DNA from: Mycobacterium sp. 1164966.3
GTDB lineage: Bacteria; Actinomycetota; Actinomycetes; Mycobacteriales; Mycobacteriaceae
Direction of reading: 5' to 3'
Assembly (NCBI RefSeq): GCF_001665395.1
Contig: NZ_LZSG01000044.1
Coordinates: forward strand, 310,001 to 374,000
DNA: 64,000 nt
A model generated the notes under the pieces. It was not told the origin of the DNA and did no database searches. It saw only the letters and a program-made list of their open reading frames with translations. Made by a program: the position numbers and the translations under genes. This document shows, piece after piece, positions 34,278-42,858 of this stretch. The number at the start of each line of letters is the position of its first letter. Position 1 is the stretch's first letter.

Positions 34278-35315
34278 GTGAGTGGGGAAGCTACGCGCTC
34301 GGGTCAAACTGTGGTTGTCACCGGTGCCAGCGGCGGAATCGGGCGCGCTACGGCCAGAGCGTTCGGCGCACGCGGCGCACAGGTCGGCCTGGTCGCCCGG
34401 GGCGAGAAAGGGCTGGCCGCCGCGGCCAGCGAGATCGAGGCGGCCGGCGGCAAAGCCCTCGTGATACCTACCGACGTAGCCGATCCTGAGCACTGCGAAG
34501 CGGCCGCCGAGGAAGCCGAACGGGCGTTCGGGCCCATCGACGTATGGGTCAATGTCGCGTTCACTTCGGTCTTTTCGCCGTTCTGGGAGATCACCCCCGC
34601 GGAATTCCGCCGTGTCACCGAGGTGAGCTACCTCGGCTATGTGTACTCCACCATGGCGGCATTGCGACGAATGAAACCCCGGAACGCGGGCACCATCGTG
34701 CAGGTCGGCTCCGCGCTCGCCTACCGGGGAATTCCACTGCAAAGCGCGTACTGCGGTGCCAAGCACGCGATTCAGGGTTTCAACGAGGCCCTGCGATGCG
34801 AGTTGCTGCACGAGGGCAGCAAAGTTCGCGTCACCATGGTGCAGATGCCGGCGGTCAACACCCCGCAATTCTCCTGGGTGCTCTCGCGGCTGCCGCACCA
34901 GGCCCAGCCGGTTCCGCCGATCTACCAGCCCGAAATCGCCGCGCGCGCAGTGCTGTACGCCGCAGACCATCCCAGGCGGCGCGAGTATTGGGTGGGGGGC
35001 AGCACCGTTGGGACGTTGGCTGCCAACGCAATAGCCCCCGGCCTGCTCGATCGCTACCTCGCCCGAACCGGCTTCGACTCGCAACAGACCGAGGATCCGC
35101 GCCCTCTCGACCAGCCCGCCAACCTCTGGGAACCCGCCGACGGCAGTGCGGGTCGCGACTTCGGCGCGCACGGCATCTTCGACGACCAGTCCACCGGCCG
35201 CAGTGTCCAGCAGTGGGCCTCTCAGCATCACGGCCTGCTCGGTGGCGCCGGGGCGGCGGCCCTTGCCGCCGCGGCCGGGATGGCTGCGCGGCAGTTGCGA
35301 CGATGGCGCCGTTGA
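34278..35315 (+). CDS. SDR-family oxidoreductase with C-terminal membrane segment
   Basis: The protein is 345 residues from GTG 34278; a -10-like GGGTAT lies ten bases before it, but no matching -35 is seen. The SDR core shows TGASGGIG, a VNVAF segment in place of NNAG, GSALAYRGIPLQSAYCGAKHA giving Ser, Tyr and Lys. After about residue 250 the chain is unusual, ending in an Ala/Gly-rich hydrophobic segment and basic tail, suggesting membrane anchoring. The TPP-enzyme gene follows after 54 bases and may be co-transcribed. Confidence 0.85.
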   Translation: MSGEATRSGQTVVVTGASGGIGRATARAFGARGAQVGLVARGEKGLAAAASEIEAAGGKALVIPTDVADPEHCEAAAEEAERAFGPIDVWVNVAFTSVFSPFWEITPAEFRRVTEVSYLGYVYSTMAALRRMKPRNAGTIVQVGSALAYRGIPLQSAYCGAKHAIQGFNEALRCELLHEGSKVRVTMVQMPAVNTPQFSWVLSRLPHQAQPVPPIYQPEIAARAVLYAADHPRRREYWVGGSTVGTLAANAIAPGLLDRYLARTGFDSQQTEDPRPLDQPANLWEPADGSAGRDFGAHGIFDDQSTGRSVQQWASQHHGLLGGAGAAALAAAAGMAARQLRRWRR

Positions 35316-35369
35316 CTGCGCGCGCTCGCCGATCCAACGTGTAAACCGCTCAGCCTAGGAGGGAAATCA

Positions 35370-37163
35370 ATGTCCAAACAAGAAGTCAGCGACTACCTGC
35401 TGGAGCGGTTGCGCGCCTGGGATGTCCAGCACGTCTTCGCCTATCCCGGTGACGGAATCAACGGCATCCTCGCCGCCTGGGGGCGGGCCGACAATCAGCC
35501 AATGTTCATCCAGTCACGCCATGAGGAGATGAGCGCGTTCGAAGCCGTCGGCTACGCGAAGTTCACCAACCGGGTCGGCGTGTGCATGGCTACGTCGGGA
35601 CCCGGCGCGGTGCACCTGCTCAACGGTCTGTACGACGCCAAACTCGACCACGTGCCGGTAGTCGCCATCGTCGGGCAGACCAATCGCAGCGCCATGGGCG
35701 GGTCCTACCAGCAGGAGATCGACCTGATGAGCCTGTATAAGGACGTCGCCAGCGACTACGTCCAAATGGTCACCGTCCCAGAACAATTGCCCAACGTCCT
35801 GGACCGCGCCATCCGGGTGGCGCTGACCCAGCGCGCCCCGACTGCACTGATCATCCCGGCCGATGTCCAGGAGTTGCCGTACTCCGCTCCCACGCACGCC
35901 TTCAAGATGGTGCCGTCGAGCTTGGGCGTCGAATGGCCGGCCATCGCCCCCGACGACGCCGCCATCGCGCGCGCCGCGCAGGTTCTCAACGAGGGCAAGA
36001 AAGTCGCCATGCTGGTGGGTACCGGCGCGCGCGAAGCCCGGGACGAACTCGTCCAGGTTGCCGAGCTGCTGGGCGCCGGCGCCGCCAAGGCGCTCTTGGG
36101 CAAGGACGTGCTGTCCGACGAATTGCCTTGGGTCACCGGCTCGATCGGCCTGCTGGGCACCCGGCCGAGCTATGAGATGATGCGCGACTGCGACACCTTG
36201 CTGACCGTGGGATCCAGCTTTCCCTACACCCAGTTCCTGCCGGAGTTCGGGCAGTGCAAAGCGGTGCAGATCGACGTCGACGCGCGGATGATCGGGATGC
36301 GCTACCCGTACGCGATCAACGTGGTCGCCGATGCGAAGGCCGCACTGAAAGCCCTGATTCCCCATCTGCACCGCAAGGAAGACAGGTCATGGCGCGAGGG
36401 CATCCAGGCCAATGTGGCGCGCTGGTGGGAAACCATGGAGATGGAGGCGGGTGTCAGCGCCCACCCGGTCAACCCGCTGCGGTTGTTCTCCGAGTTGTCC
36501 CCCCAGCTGCCCGACAACGCGATCATCACCGCAGACTCCGGGTCGGCAGCCAACTGGTACGCGCGAATCTTGCGGTTCCGCGGCAATATTCGCGGTTCGC
36601 TGTCGGGGAACCTGGCGACCATGGGGCCCGGCGTGCCGTACGCGATCGGTGCGAAATTCGCTCACCCGCAACGGCCCGTCATCGCTTTCGCCGGAGACGG
36701 CGCCATGCAGATGAACGGCATGGCCGAGCTGATCACGATCAAACGGTACTGGCAGGAATGGGACGACCCGCGCCTGATCGTGGCCATCCTGCACAACAAC
36801 GACCTGAACCAGGTCACCTGGGAGATGCGGGCCATGGCGGGGGCGCCGAAATTCGTGGAATCCCAAGCACTTCCGGATGTCGACTTCGCCGGGTTCGCCG
36901 CCGGCCTGGGCCTCAACGCGGTGTCCGTCAAGGATCCCGAGGAACTCGGCAATGCCTGGCGCGAGGCGTTGTCGGCGGACCGGCCGACCGTGCTGGACGT
37001 CTACACCGACCCCGACATGCCTCCGATCCCCCCGCACGCCACCTGGGAACAGTTCAAGGCGGCCACCGCCGCGGTGCTGGCCGGCGATGAGAACACGGCG
37101 GGCTTCGTCAAGGTGGGCCTGAAAACCAAGGCGCAGGAGTTCTTGCCGCACAAGAAGAAATAG
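35370..37163 (+). CDS. Thiamine-diphosphate enzyme (pyruvate oxidase/acetolactate-synthase type)
   Basis: The protein is 597 residues with AGGAGGGAA upstream. The TPP catalytic Glu lies in QSRHEEMSAFEAVGYAK, a glycine-rich domain follows at about 195-325, and the cofactor motif is FAGDGAMQMNGMAEL with the distal N in HNNDLNQVTWE. It resembles pyruvate oxidase or related 2-ketoacid decarboxylases rather than true acetolactate synthase (no FAD site is clearly defined). It should decarboxylate a 2-oxoacid. Physiological substrate unknown. Confidence 0.85.
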   Translation: MSKQEVSDYLLERLRAWDVQHVFAYPGDGINGILAAWGRADNQPMFIQSRHEEMSAFEAVGYAKFTNRVGVCMATSGPGAVHLLNGLYDAKLDHVPVVAIVGQTNRSAMGGSYQQEIDLMSLYKDVASDYVQMVTVPEQLPNVLDRAIRVALTQRAPTALIIPADVQELPYSAPTHAFKMVPSSLGVEWPAIAPDDAAIARAAQVLNEGKKVAMLVGTGAREARDELVQVAELLGAGAAKALLGKDVLSDELPWVTGSIGLLGTRPSYEMMRDCDTLLTVGSSFPYTQFLPEFGQCKAVQIDVDARMIGMRYPYAINVVADAKAALKALIPHLHRKEDRSWREGIQANVARWWETMEMEAGVSAHPVNPLRLFSELSPQLPDNAIITADSGSAANWYARILRFRGNIRGSLSGNLATMGPGVPYAIGAKFAHPQRPVIAFAGDGAMQMNGMAELITIKRYWQEWDDPRLIVAILHNNDLNQVTWEMRAMAGAPKFVESQALPDVDFAGFAAGLGLNAVSVKDPEELGNAWREALSADRPTVLDVYTDPDMPPIPPHATWEQFKAATAAVLAGDENTAGFVKVGLKTKAQEFLPHKKK

Positions 37164-37167
37164 CCGA

Positions 37168-37824
37168 TCAGCGACGCTGGCCGTCGGCGCAGCGCAGGTC
37201 CTCGACGAACGACTTGTAGACCTCGTCGCGGTCGCCGCTGCGATCACGCAGCACCGCGGACGGGTGAACCGTAGCCACCACGACAGGCTCGGCCGGCAGT
37301 CGCACGTCGATGTCGGTGGGTAGCCGCATGGCCTCGCCGCGGTGGGCGGACACCCGAAATGCCGTCCCCAGCAACGATTGAGCGGCGGTGGCACCGAGGC
37401 ACACGATCACCTCCGGTTGCACCGCCTCGATCTCGGCGATCAGCCAGGGCTGACACGCGACGACTTCGGTACGGCCCGGCTTCTGGTGGATCCGGCGTTT
37501 ACCGCCTTTGCGAGTGAACTTGAAATGCTTGACCGCGTTGGTCTGATACGTCGACGCCGGATCAATTCCGGCATCGTCAAGCGCACGCGCGAGCAGGCGA
37601 CCCGCAGGCCCGACGAAGGGCATGCCCGCGCGGTCTTCCTGATCGCCCGGCTGCTCGCCCACCAACATCATGGCCGCCCCGGCCTTTCCATGACCGAAGA
37701 CCGTTTGCGTGGCGTTCTCGAAAAGCGGGCAACCCCGGCAAGATTCGGCCGCCGCCTGCAACGACTCCAGCGAATGATCTTCGGGAAGGTAGGTTTGCGC
37801 CCCGGGGGGCTTGGTCGTAGGCAT
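37168..37824 (-). CDS. udgX: UdgX uracil-DNA glycosylase (covalent type)
   Basis: The protein is 218 residues. Family-4-like UDG motifs are GEQPGDQEDRAGMPFVGPAG at about 56-75 and VHPSAVLR near the end, with Fe-S cysteines at 29, 32, 124 and 142. The insert GKRRIHQKP (about 108-116) with His113 is the signature of UdgX, whose His forms a covalent bond with the abasic site after uracil removal. M. tuberculosis lacks it as far as I recall; M. smegmatis has it. The gene is preceded by a small ORF and a SigF-type promoter. It should mark or protect uracil-containing DNA, possibly under stress. Confidence 0.92.
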   Translation of the reverse strand: MPTTKPPGAQTYLPEDHSLESLQAAAESCRGCPLFENATQTVFGHGKAGAAMMLVGEQPGDQEDRAGMPFVGPAGRLLARALDDAGIDPASTYQTNAVKHFKFTRKGGKRRIHQKPGRTEVVACQPWLIAEIEAVQPEVIVCLGATAAQSLLGTAFRVSAHRGEAMRLPTDIDVRLPAEPVVVATVHPSAVLRDRSGDRDEVYKSFVEDLRCADGQRR

Positions 37825-37833
37825 GATCCGATG

Positions 37834-37908
37834 TCAGGCAGCGACGAAGCGGTCCTGCTCATCCGGAGGAAATTCTCCGCAGGACAGGTAGTAGCCCGGT
37901 GATGTCAT
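37834..37908 (-). CDS. 24-residue leaderless small ORF upstream of udgX
   Basis: ATG 37908 lies ten bases after an exact SigF-type -10, so transcript and ORF begin almost together. The peptide MTSPGYYLSCGEFPPDEQDR plus FVAA ends nine bases before the udgX ATG. A longer version starting at 37920 would overlap the promoter and is not likely. No family is recognised; it could be a regulatory leader peptide or a small protein co-expressed with UdgX. Confidence 0.5.
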   Translation of the reverse strand: MTSPGYYLSCGEFPPDEQDRFVAA

Positions 37909-37918
37909 GTCCCTGGGC

Positions 37919-37943
37919 ATACCCCTGGCTGTCAACCCGAAAC
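37919..37943 (-). promoter_or_regulatory. SigF-type promoter of the small ORF and udgX
   Basis: On the minus strand GTTT (37943-37940), a 15-base spacer and GGGTAT (37924-37919), a perfect match. Confidence 0.7.
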
Positions 37944-38010
37944 GGGTGTAGCAGCCCCCATCCAGGGGTACTGCATCCAGATAACGGCATCGCGAAAGGA
38001 CGGTGAGATC

Positions 38011-39054
38011 GTGGGCGGTTGGCCGTGGCTGCTGCATCTGGGTACCTGCGGCGCAGTCATGGCGGCGAACGGGTGTGCTGCTCCCGGGGCGACGTTGGAA
38101 GCAGCCCCGGAGGTCATCACCTGGTCGGTCGGCACGTCGCTGCACAGCCCGGTCTGGTCATATCGCATGCACGCCCTCGTCGCGCTCACCGGAGATCACC
38201 GGGTGGCCGAGATCAGCCCCGCCGACCGTCCCGAACATGCCAGAACTAAGATTTCAGCCCCGCTGGCTGCCGGACGCAATTTGCAGATCAGCCAGAAGGA
38301 CGACGGGATCGTGTTCGTGCCGCAGCCGGAGCGCGGCAGGGTGGCCAGCGTGGACCTGGAAAGTCTGCGGCAGGTCGACGATTTCGACGCCGGCCCGGCT
38401 CCCGCCTACCTTTCCGAAGACGCGGGCCTGCGCGTGTTGTTGGCGCTGTCCGCCGATGGAAAGTCGGTGACACCGGTTGATCAGTATGGGTTGCGCAAAC
38501 TGCCGACCGCCAAAGTCAGCGGCGATCCCGCCGACACCATCGACGGCGCAAACCGGAGTCGCGACATCGACTACCACCTCTTCGGATCATCGGGTGTTCG
38601 GCACTACAAGGGTTCCTCGTCACCGCCGGAGGAACGTGGTTCACTGCGCATCGATGTTGCGGTCGCCGCGGGTGACGGCACCTCGGTGGGCCGCAGTTAC
38701 GTTGCCGGACACGACGACAACGTGCTCTATGCTCTCGACGCGCGCCGCGGCGGACACGGGATGACAGTACTGGCCAGCACCCGCCTGCCGGCGCCGATTC
38801 GCGCGCTGGGAACCGATGACACCCGGATTTACGCGGCTACCGACCGCGAGTTGGTGGTCCTCGAGACCGCGAGTTTCACCGGCTTTCCGCAGCACACCAT
38901 TCCAGTCGTCCGGGTCATCGACTATCGTGCGGCCCCGCCCGGTGGGGCGGTGAAAACCGCACGCGTGTCCGGTATGGCGATCGGGCCGCACCGTGTCTAT
39001 CTCACACTGGCAGATACCGGCGATGTAGTCGGTGTCGCCAAATCCCGCTTATGA
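38011..39054 (+). CDS. Putative lipoprotein, beta-propeller-like
   Basis: The protein is 347 residues from a GTG. The first 25 residues are hydrophobic and end in AANGC, a weak lipobox, so it may be a lipoprotein. The rest has repeated beta segments (for example VAGHDDNVLYALDARRGGHG, LGTDDTRIYAATDRELVVLE, IGPHRVYLTLADTGDVVGVA), like a quinoprotein/NHL-type propeller, but I see no cofactor ligand. Function unknown. The next gene starts 38 bases later on the same strand. Confidence 0.7.
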   Translation: MGGWPWLLHLGTCGAVMAANGCAAPGATLEAAPEVITWSVGTSLHSPVWSYRMHALVALTGDHRVAEISPADRPEHARTKISAPLAAGRNLQISQKDDGIVFVPQPERGRVASVDLESLRQVDDFDAGPAPAYLSEDAGLRVLLALSADGKSVTPVDQYGLRKLPTAKVSGDPADTIDGANRSRDIDYHLFGSSGVRHYKGSSSPPEERGSLRIDVAVAAGDGTSVGRSYVAGHDDNVLYALDARRGGHGMTVLASTRLPAPIRALGTDDTRIYAATDRELVVLETASFTGFPQHTIPVVRVIDYRAAPPGGAVKTARVSGMAIGPHRVYLTLADTGDVVGVAKSRL

Positions 39055-39092
39055 GCCCGACCAAACTTACGACGAGGCGCGAGGAGAAACCG

Positions 39093-39512
39093 ATGAGTGT
39101 GACGCAGCACCGCACTGACGCGGAAAACACCGGGGTCGTCGACATCAACGCCGACGTCGAATTGCTCACCGAACAGATCAGGGCGCTCAAAGAGCTTGGC
39201 AGCCAGGGTCAGGTCAGCGAAGGCCAGCGCTACGACTTCAGTGTCCGATGGGGAACGATACAGGCCGGGCGGTTACGACGGCTGGTGCACTACAGCGCGT
39301 TGGACATGCTTACCGATGCGGATGAACGCAGATTTCAGGAACTGTGCATCGAATTGCGCTCGCTGTCCGGATTGATCGACCGGTTCCGGCTCGCTCAGCC
39401 GGTCTTCACCGAAGGGAACCCCGCCAAGGCTAAGCGCTACCGGGCGCCCCGGCAGTCCAGCTCTTGGCGCGGTAGTCCCCGTCGTCCAGAAAGTCCTTCT
39501 CCGGCAACCTGA
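39093..39512 (+). CDS. Hypothetical protein with possible read-through tail
   Basis: The protein is 139 residues from ATG 39093 after GAGGAGAAA. The first 110 residues form a mostly helical domain (INADVELLTEQIRALKELG, VRWGTIQAGRLRRLVHYSALDML). The last 25 are basic, Ser/Pro/Arg-rich and lie antisense to the next gene, so they look like a late extension past an ancestral stop. No family recognised. Confidence 0.65.
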   Translation: MSVTQHRTDAENTGVVDINADVELLTEQIRALKELGSQGQVSEGQRYDFSVRWGTIQAGRLRRLVHYSALDMLTDADERRFQELCIELRSLSGLIDRFRLAQPVFTEGNPAKAKRYRAPRQSSSWRGSPRRPESPSPAT

Positions 39513-39765
39513 TTGCGGTTCTCGGCTTAGCACAATCCGGGTTGCGACAGGTAAGCGCGACCATGTAGGCGTCGAGATCCTCGTCGAGAAAAAGGAATCC
39601 AAGGTATAGCGCGCAGCCGACGTCGAATTCCGTTCCGCCACAGCATTCGCAGGAGCCGCCCTTCGCGGCAATGTGGCTCAGCACGCGTTCACGCGCGCCC
39701 TGGTCGAGCGGGACGAGTTCGGGACGCAACATGACATCGTCGGTGTGCCGAGCATAGGCGCTCAT
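39430..39765 (-). CDS. Small cysteine-rich protein beside the molybdopterin oxidase
   Basis: The protein is 111 residues from ATG 39765, one base after the oxidoreductase stop codon. It has CECCGG, then single Cys in VGCALYL and a CRNPDC pair, a plausible metal site. The last 83 bases overlap the convergent gene at 39093. No family is recognised. Coupled expression with the molybdenum enzyme suggests an accessory role. Confidence 0.65.
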   Translation of the reverse strand: MSAYARHTDDVMLRPELVPLDQGARERVLSHIAAKGGSCECCGGTEFDVGCALYLGFLFLDEDLDAYMVALTCRNPDCAKPRTAIRLPEKDFLDDGDYRAKSWTAGAPGSA

Positions 39766-39766
39766 C

Positions 39767-41257
39767 TCAGATCTCCACGTCCTTGTCGTAGTGCACGTTG
39801 TCCTCTCGCCAACCGCCCAACCCGTATCCGATGCCGCGGTGGTCCTCGATGAACTCGATCTGGTTGATCCACTTGACCATTTTGAACCCCACCTGCGTCT
39901 CCACCCGCAGCCGTAATGGCGCACCGTGCTTGATTGGCAACGGCTTCCCGTTCATCTCGTAGGCCAGTATGGTTTGCGGCTTGTAGACAAGTTCGAGATC
40001 CATCACCTCGTAGAACTGCCCCTCCCCCTCCGCACTTGGTTCGTCACGGCCGGTGTCCTGCATGCTCAAACAGCACACGTACCGTGCCTGGGGCAGCGGG
40101 CCCACCAGCTCGGCGAGGCGCGCCAACGGCAGGCCCTTCCATTCGCCGATGCTCGACCAGCCCTGCACGCAGTTGTGCAGCACCCGTTGGCTTTCCGGTT
40201 CCGCCAGCGCCCGCAGCGCGGCCAGGTCCAAGGTCACCGGCCGTTCGACCAGTCCGCCGACTCGCAGCCGCCAGTCGACGAAGTTGTGTACCGCCATCAC
40301 CTTGTACTCGTTCGAGCAGGGCGGCTTGCCGTTGACCCGATGTTCCTCCGACAGCATCTCTTTCGGATAGTCCTGTCGCGAGTTCAGTGGGCGTAGCAGG
40401 ATGAGCCGCGCCCGCGTGACCACCGCGCCCAACACCCTGCGCACCTGCACGGGCCGGCGCAGACTCCACACCGTCGCCGCGATGTGGATGGCGACGATCG
40501 TGCCGATGATCACGAACGACAAGGCCGTCGCCCAATTGATGTTGCGAACGGAGCCGAAGATCATCGAGGCGGTGAGTTGCCCCCAGCCCCAGAAGAACAC
40601 CATCGACAAGTGGATGACGATGAAGACCACGAACGCCATCAACCCGACGAAGTGGAGGCTGCGAGCACCTTGCCGCCCGCCGAATAACCGCACGTACCAA
40701 GGGAACCGGGCCTCGAACGCCGGTGACTGCGCCGCGCCGGTGAGGATCTGGAACGGCGCGAGCAGGAAGATGACACCGGCGTAGGTGAGCTTCTGGATCG
40801 CATCCAGCGGTTCGCCGGGTAGCAACGGCGGCAGATTGAACGACATGTAGGTGACGATGTCGTTGTACGCCTCATGGAAGATCGACCACGAATACGGCCA
40901 GTACCGGTGCCATTGGCCGGTCGCGAACAGCAGCACGTAGTAGGAAAAGCCCACCGCAATCCAGCCGATCACCGAGATGAAGTGCCAGTGCCGGCCCATG
41001 CCGAGCTTCTTGTGGCCGGGCAGGGAAACTATGGAGCTGTAGTCCTCTTCTTCGTCGAGTGTGTCGAAGAGTTTGTCGGTCGGCATCTGCTTGGTGGTGA
41101 AGCGTGCCCACTCAGTGCCGGGCTTGCTGTCTTCGCGCCAGTACAACTTCGGGTGAGTGGAGAGAATCTCAATGCCGCTGCGCAACAACAACGTCAGGAA
41201 CAACACGTTGAGCCAGTGGTCGACGCGCAGCCACACCGGGTAGTCGAGCACTGTCAT
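39767..41257 (-). CDS. Cytochrome b (FdnI/b561-type) fused to YedY-like molybdopterin domain
   Basis: The protein is 496 residues from ATG 41257, the first Met before DYPVWLRVDHWLNVLF. Residues 1-300 form a membrane domain of five or so helices with His in RVDHW, GRHWHF, HEAYND and FIVIHLSM, suitable as haem ligands. Residues 310-495 are a sulfite-oxidase-type molybdopterin domain whose Mo-ligating Cys is in VLHNCVQGWSSIGEWKG. This should be a membrane oxidoreductase passing electrons from the Mo site to the cytochrome or quinone. Substrate unknown. No Tat signal is present at the N-terminus, so topology is unclear. Confidence 0.82.
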   Translation of the reverse strand: MTVLDYPVWLRVDHWLNVLFLTLLLRSGIEILSTHPKLYWREDSKPGTEWARFTTKQMPTDKLFDTLDEEEDYSSIVSLPGHKKLGMGRHWHFISVIGWIAVGFSYYVLLFATGQWHRYWPYSWSIFHEAYNDIVTYMSFNLPPLLPGEPLDAIQKLTYAGVIFLLAPFQILTGAAQSPAFEARFPWYVRLFGGRQGARSLHFVGLMAFVVFIVIHLSMVFFWGWGQLTASMIFGSVRNINWATALSFVIIGTIVAIHIAATVWSLRRPVQVRRVLGAVVTRARLILLRPLNSRQDYPKEMLSEEHRVNGKPPCSNEYKVMAVHNFVDWRLRVGGLVERPVTLDLAALRALAEPESQRVLHNCVQGWSSIGEWKGLPLARLAELVGPLPQARYVCCLSMQDTGRDEPSAEGEGQFYEVMDLELVYKPQTILAYEMNGKPLPIKHGAPLRLRVETQVGFKMVKWINQIEFIEDHRGIGYGLGGWREDNVHYDKDVEI

Positions 41258-41396
41258 GTTCCGGGCAACCTGCGCCGAAAGCCCATCGGCGACAACCCGA
41301 CTAGCATTGCTGTTGCGTACCCGCCAACGTCCGATCCAAACCGCGTGGCCGGCCGGTCTGGATTGATGTCCTCGCCATGGGCGTACCCGGTTGGCC

Positions 41397-42857
41397 ATGG
41401 ATCAGTCCCAAACTCCCCTGTTGGACGCGCTGGCCGAATACCACCGCAGCAACCGCTACGGCTTCACGCCGCCGGGGCATCGCCAGGGTATCGGTGTCGA
41501 TGAGCGCGTCCTCGCCGTGTTGGGCAAGGAACCGTTTCGCAACGACATACTCGCCACTAACGGACTAGACGATCGGCTGAGTCGCGGAAAGTTTCTCGCG
41601 CGTGCCGAGGAACTGATGGCCGATGCCGTCGGCGCGGACACGGCGTTCTTTTCCACCTGCGGTAGCTCGCTTTCGGTGAAGGCCGCGATGATGGCGGTGG
41701 CGGGCGGTAAAGAGGGTGGTCTGCTCGTCGCCCGCGACAGCCACAAGTCGGTCGTGGCCGGCCTGATCTTCTCCGGGGTGCGGCCGGAGTGGATCGCGCC
41801 GCGCTGGGACTCCGAACGGCACTTCTCGCATCCGCCGTCGCCCGAACAGGTGGAGGCGGCGTGGGAGCAAAATCCCGATGCGGCCGGCGCTCTCATCGTC
41901 AGCCCGAGCCCGTACGGCACCTGCGCGGACATCGAGGGCATCGCCGAGGTCTGTCACGACCGCAACAAACCACTGATCGTCGATGAGGCATGGGGCGCAC
42001 ACCTTCCGTTCCACGAGGACCTGCCGACGTGGGCGATGGATGCGGGTGCCGACGTGTGCGTCGTCAGCGTCCACAAGATGGGCGCGGGGTTCGAACAGGG
42101 TTCGGTGTTCCATTTGCAGGGCGAGCTGGTGGACCCGGACCGGCTGTCGGCGTGCGCGGATCTGTTGATGACGACCAGCCCAAACGTCATGGTGTATACC
42201 GCACTTGACGGTTGGCGGCGCCAGATGGTGGAGCACGGACGCGAGCTGCTGACGGCGGAGCTGGAGCTGGCCGGCGAGGTGCGGGCCCGGCTTGCGGAGA
42301 TCCCCGATCTGCGTGTGCTCGAGGACGAGCTGCTCGGCAAGGAGGCGTCCTGCGACCTCGACGTGACACAGGTCCTGATGGATGTCTCAGCTACTGGAAC
42401 GTCGGGATACCAGGCCGCGGACTGGCTCCGCGAAAACTGCCAGCTCGATCTCGGCATGAGCGATCACCGGCGCATCCTGGCCACCATGTCCTTCGCCGAC
42501 GACAAACGCACGGCGGACCGGCTGGTAGCCGCGATGACCCAATGGCGCAGTGCCGTAGAAGATTTCGACAAACCGCCGCAAATAAGACTGCTTTCCCCCG
42601 AGGAGTTGCAACTGGAAACCGTGCTCCTGCCCCGCGACGCGTTCTTCGGGCCGACCGAGATGGTGTCCGCGGCAAAGGCCGCGGGTCGCATTGCGGCCGA
42701 ACAGATCACGCCCTATCCCCCGGGCATCCCGGCCGTCGTTCCGGGCGAGCGCCTGAACGACGCCGTGATCGAGTATCTGCGCTCCGGTGTCGAGGCGGGC
42801 ATGTCCCTGCCTGACCCGGCCGATCAAAGCGTGCAGCACTTCCGCGTCGTCGCCTGA
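41397..42857 (+). CDS. Fold-I PLP amino-acid decarboxylase (Orn/Lys/Arg type, short form)
   Basis: The protein is 486 residues from ATG 41397 (TTG 41391 is in frame). It begins with PLLDALAEYHRSNRYGFTPPGHRQG, the typical start of group III decarboxylases without the N-terminal wing domain. The PLP-region Asp is in IVDEAWGAHLPFH and the Schiff-base Lys in SVHKMGAGFEQ. It should decarboxylate a basic amino acid to a polyamine precursor; Lys, Orn or Arg cannot be told apart from motifs. It is divergent from the molybdopterin gene and converges tightly on mnhD. Confidence 0.85.
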   Translation: MDQSQTPLLDALAEYHRSNRYGFTPPGHRQGIGVDERVLAVLGKEPFRNDILATNGLDDRLSRGKFLARAEELMADAVGADTAFFSTCGSSLSVKAAMMAVAGGKEGGLLVARDSHKSVVAGLIFSGVRPEWIAPRWDSERHFSHPPSPEQVEAAWEQNPDAAGALIVSPSPYGTCADIEGIAEVCHDRNKPLIVDEAWGAHLPFHEDLPTWAMDAGADVCVVSVHKMGAGFEQGSVFHLQGELVDPDRLSACADLLMTTSPNVMVYTALDGWRRQMVEHGRELLTAELELAGEVRARLAEIPDLRVLEDELLGKEASCDLDVTQVLMDVSATGTSGYQAADWLRENCQLDLGMSDHRRILATMSFADDKRTADRLVAAMTQWRSAVEDFDKPPQIRLLSPEELQLETVLLPRDAFFGPTEMVSAAKAAGRIAAEQITPYPPGIPAVVPGERLNDAVIEYLRSGVEAGMSLPDPADQSVQHFRVVA

Positions 42858-42858
42858 T

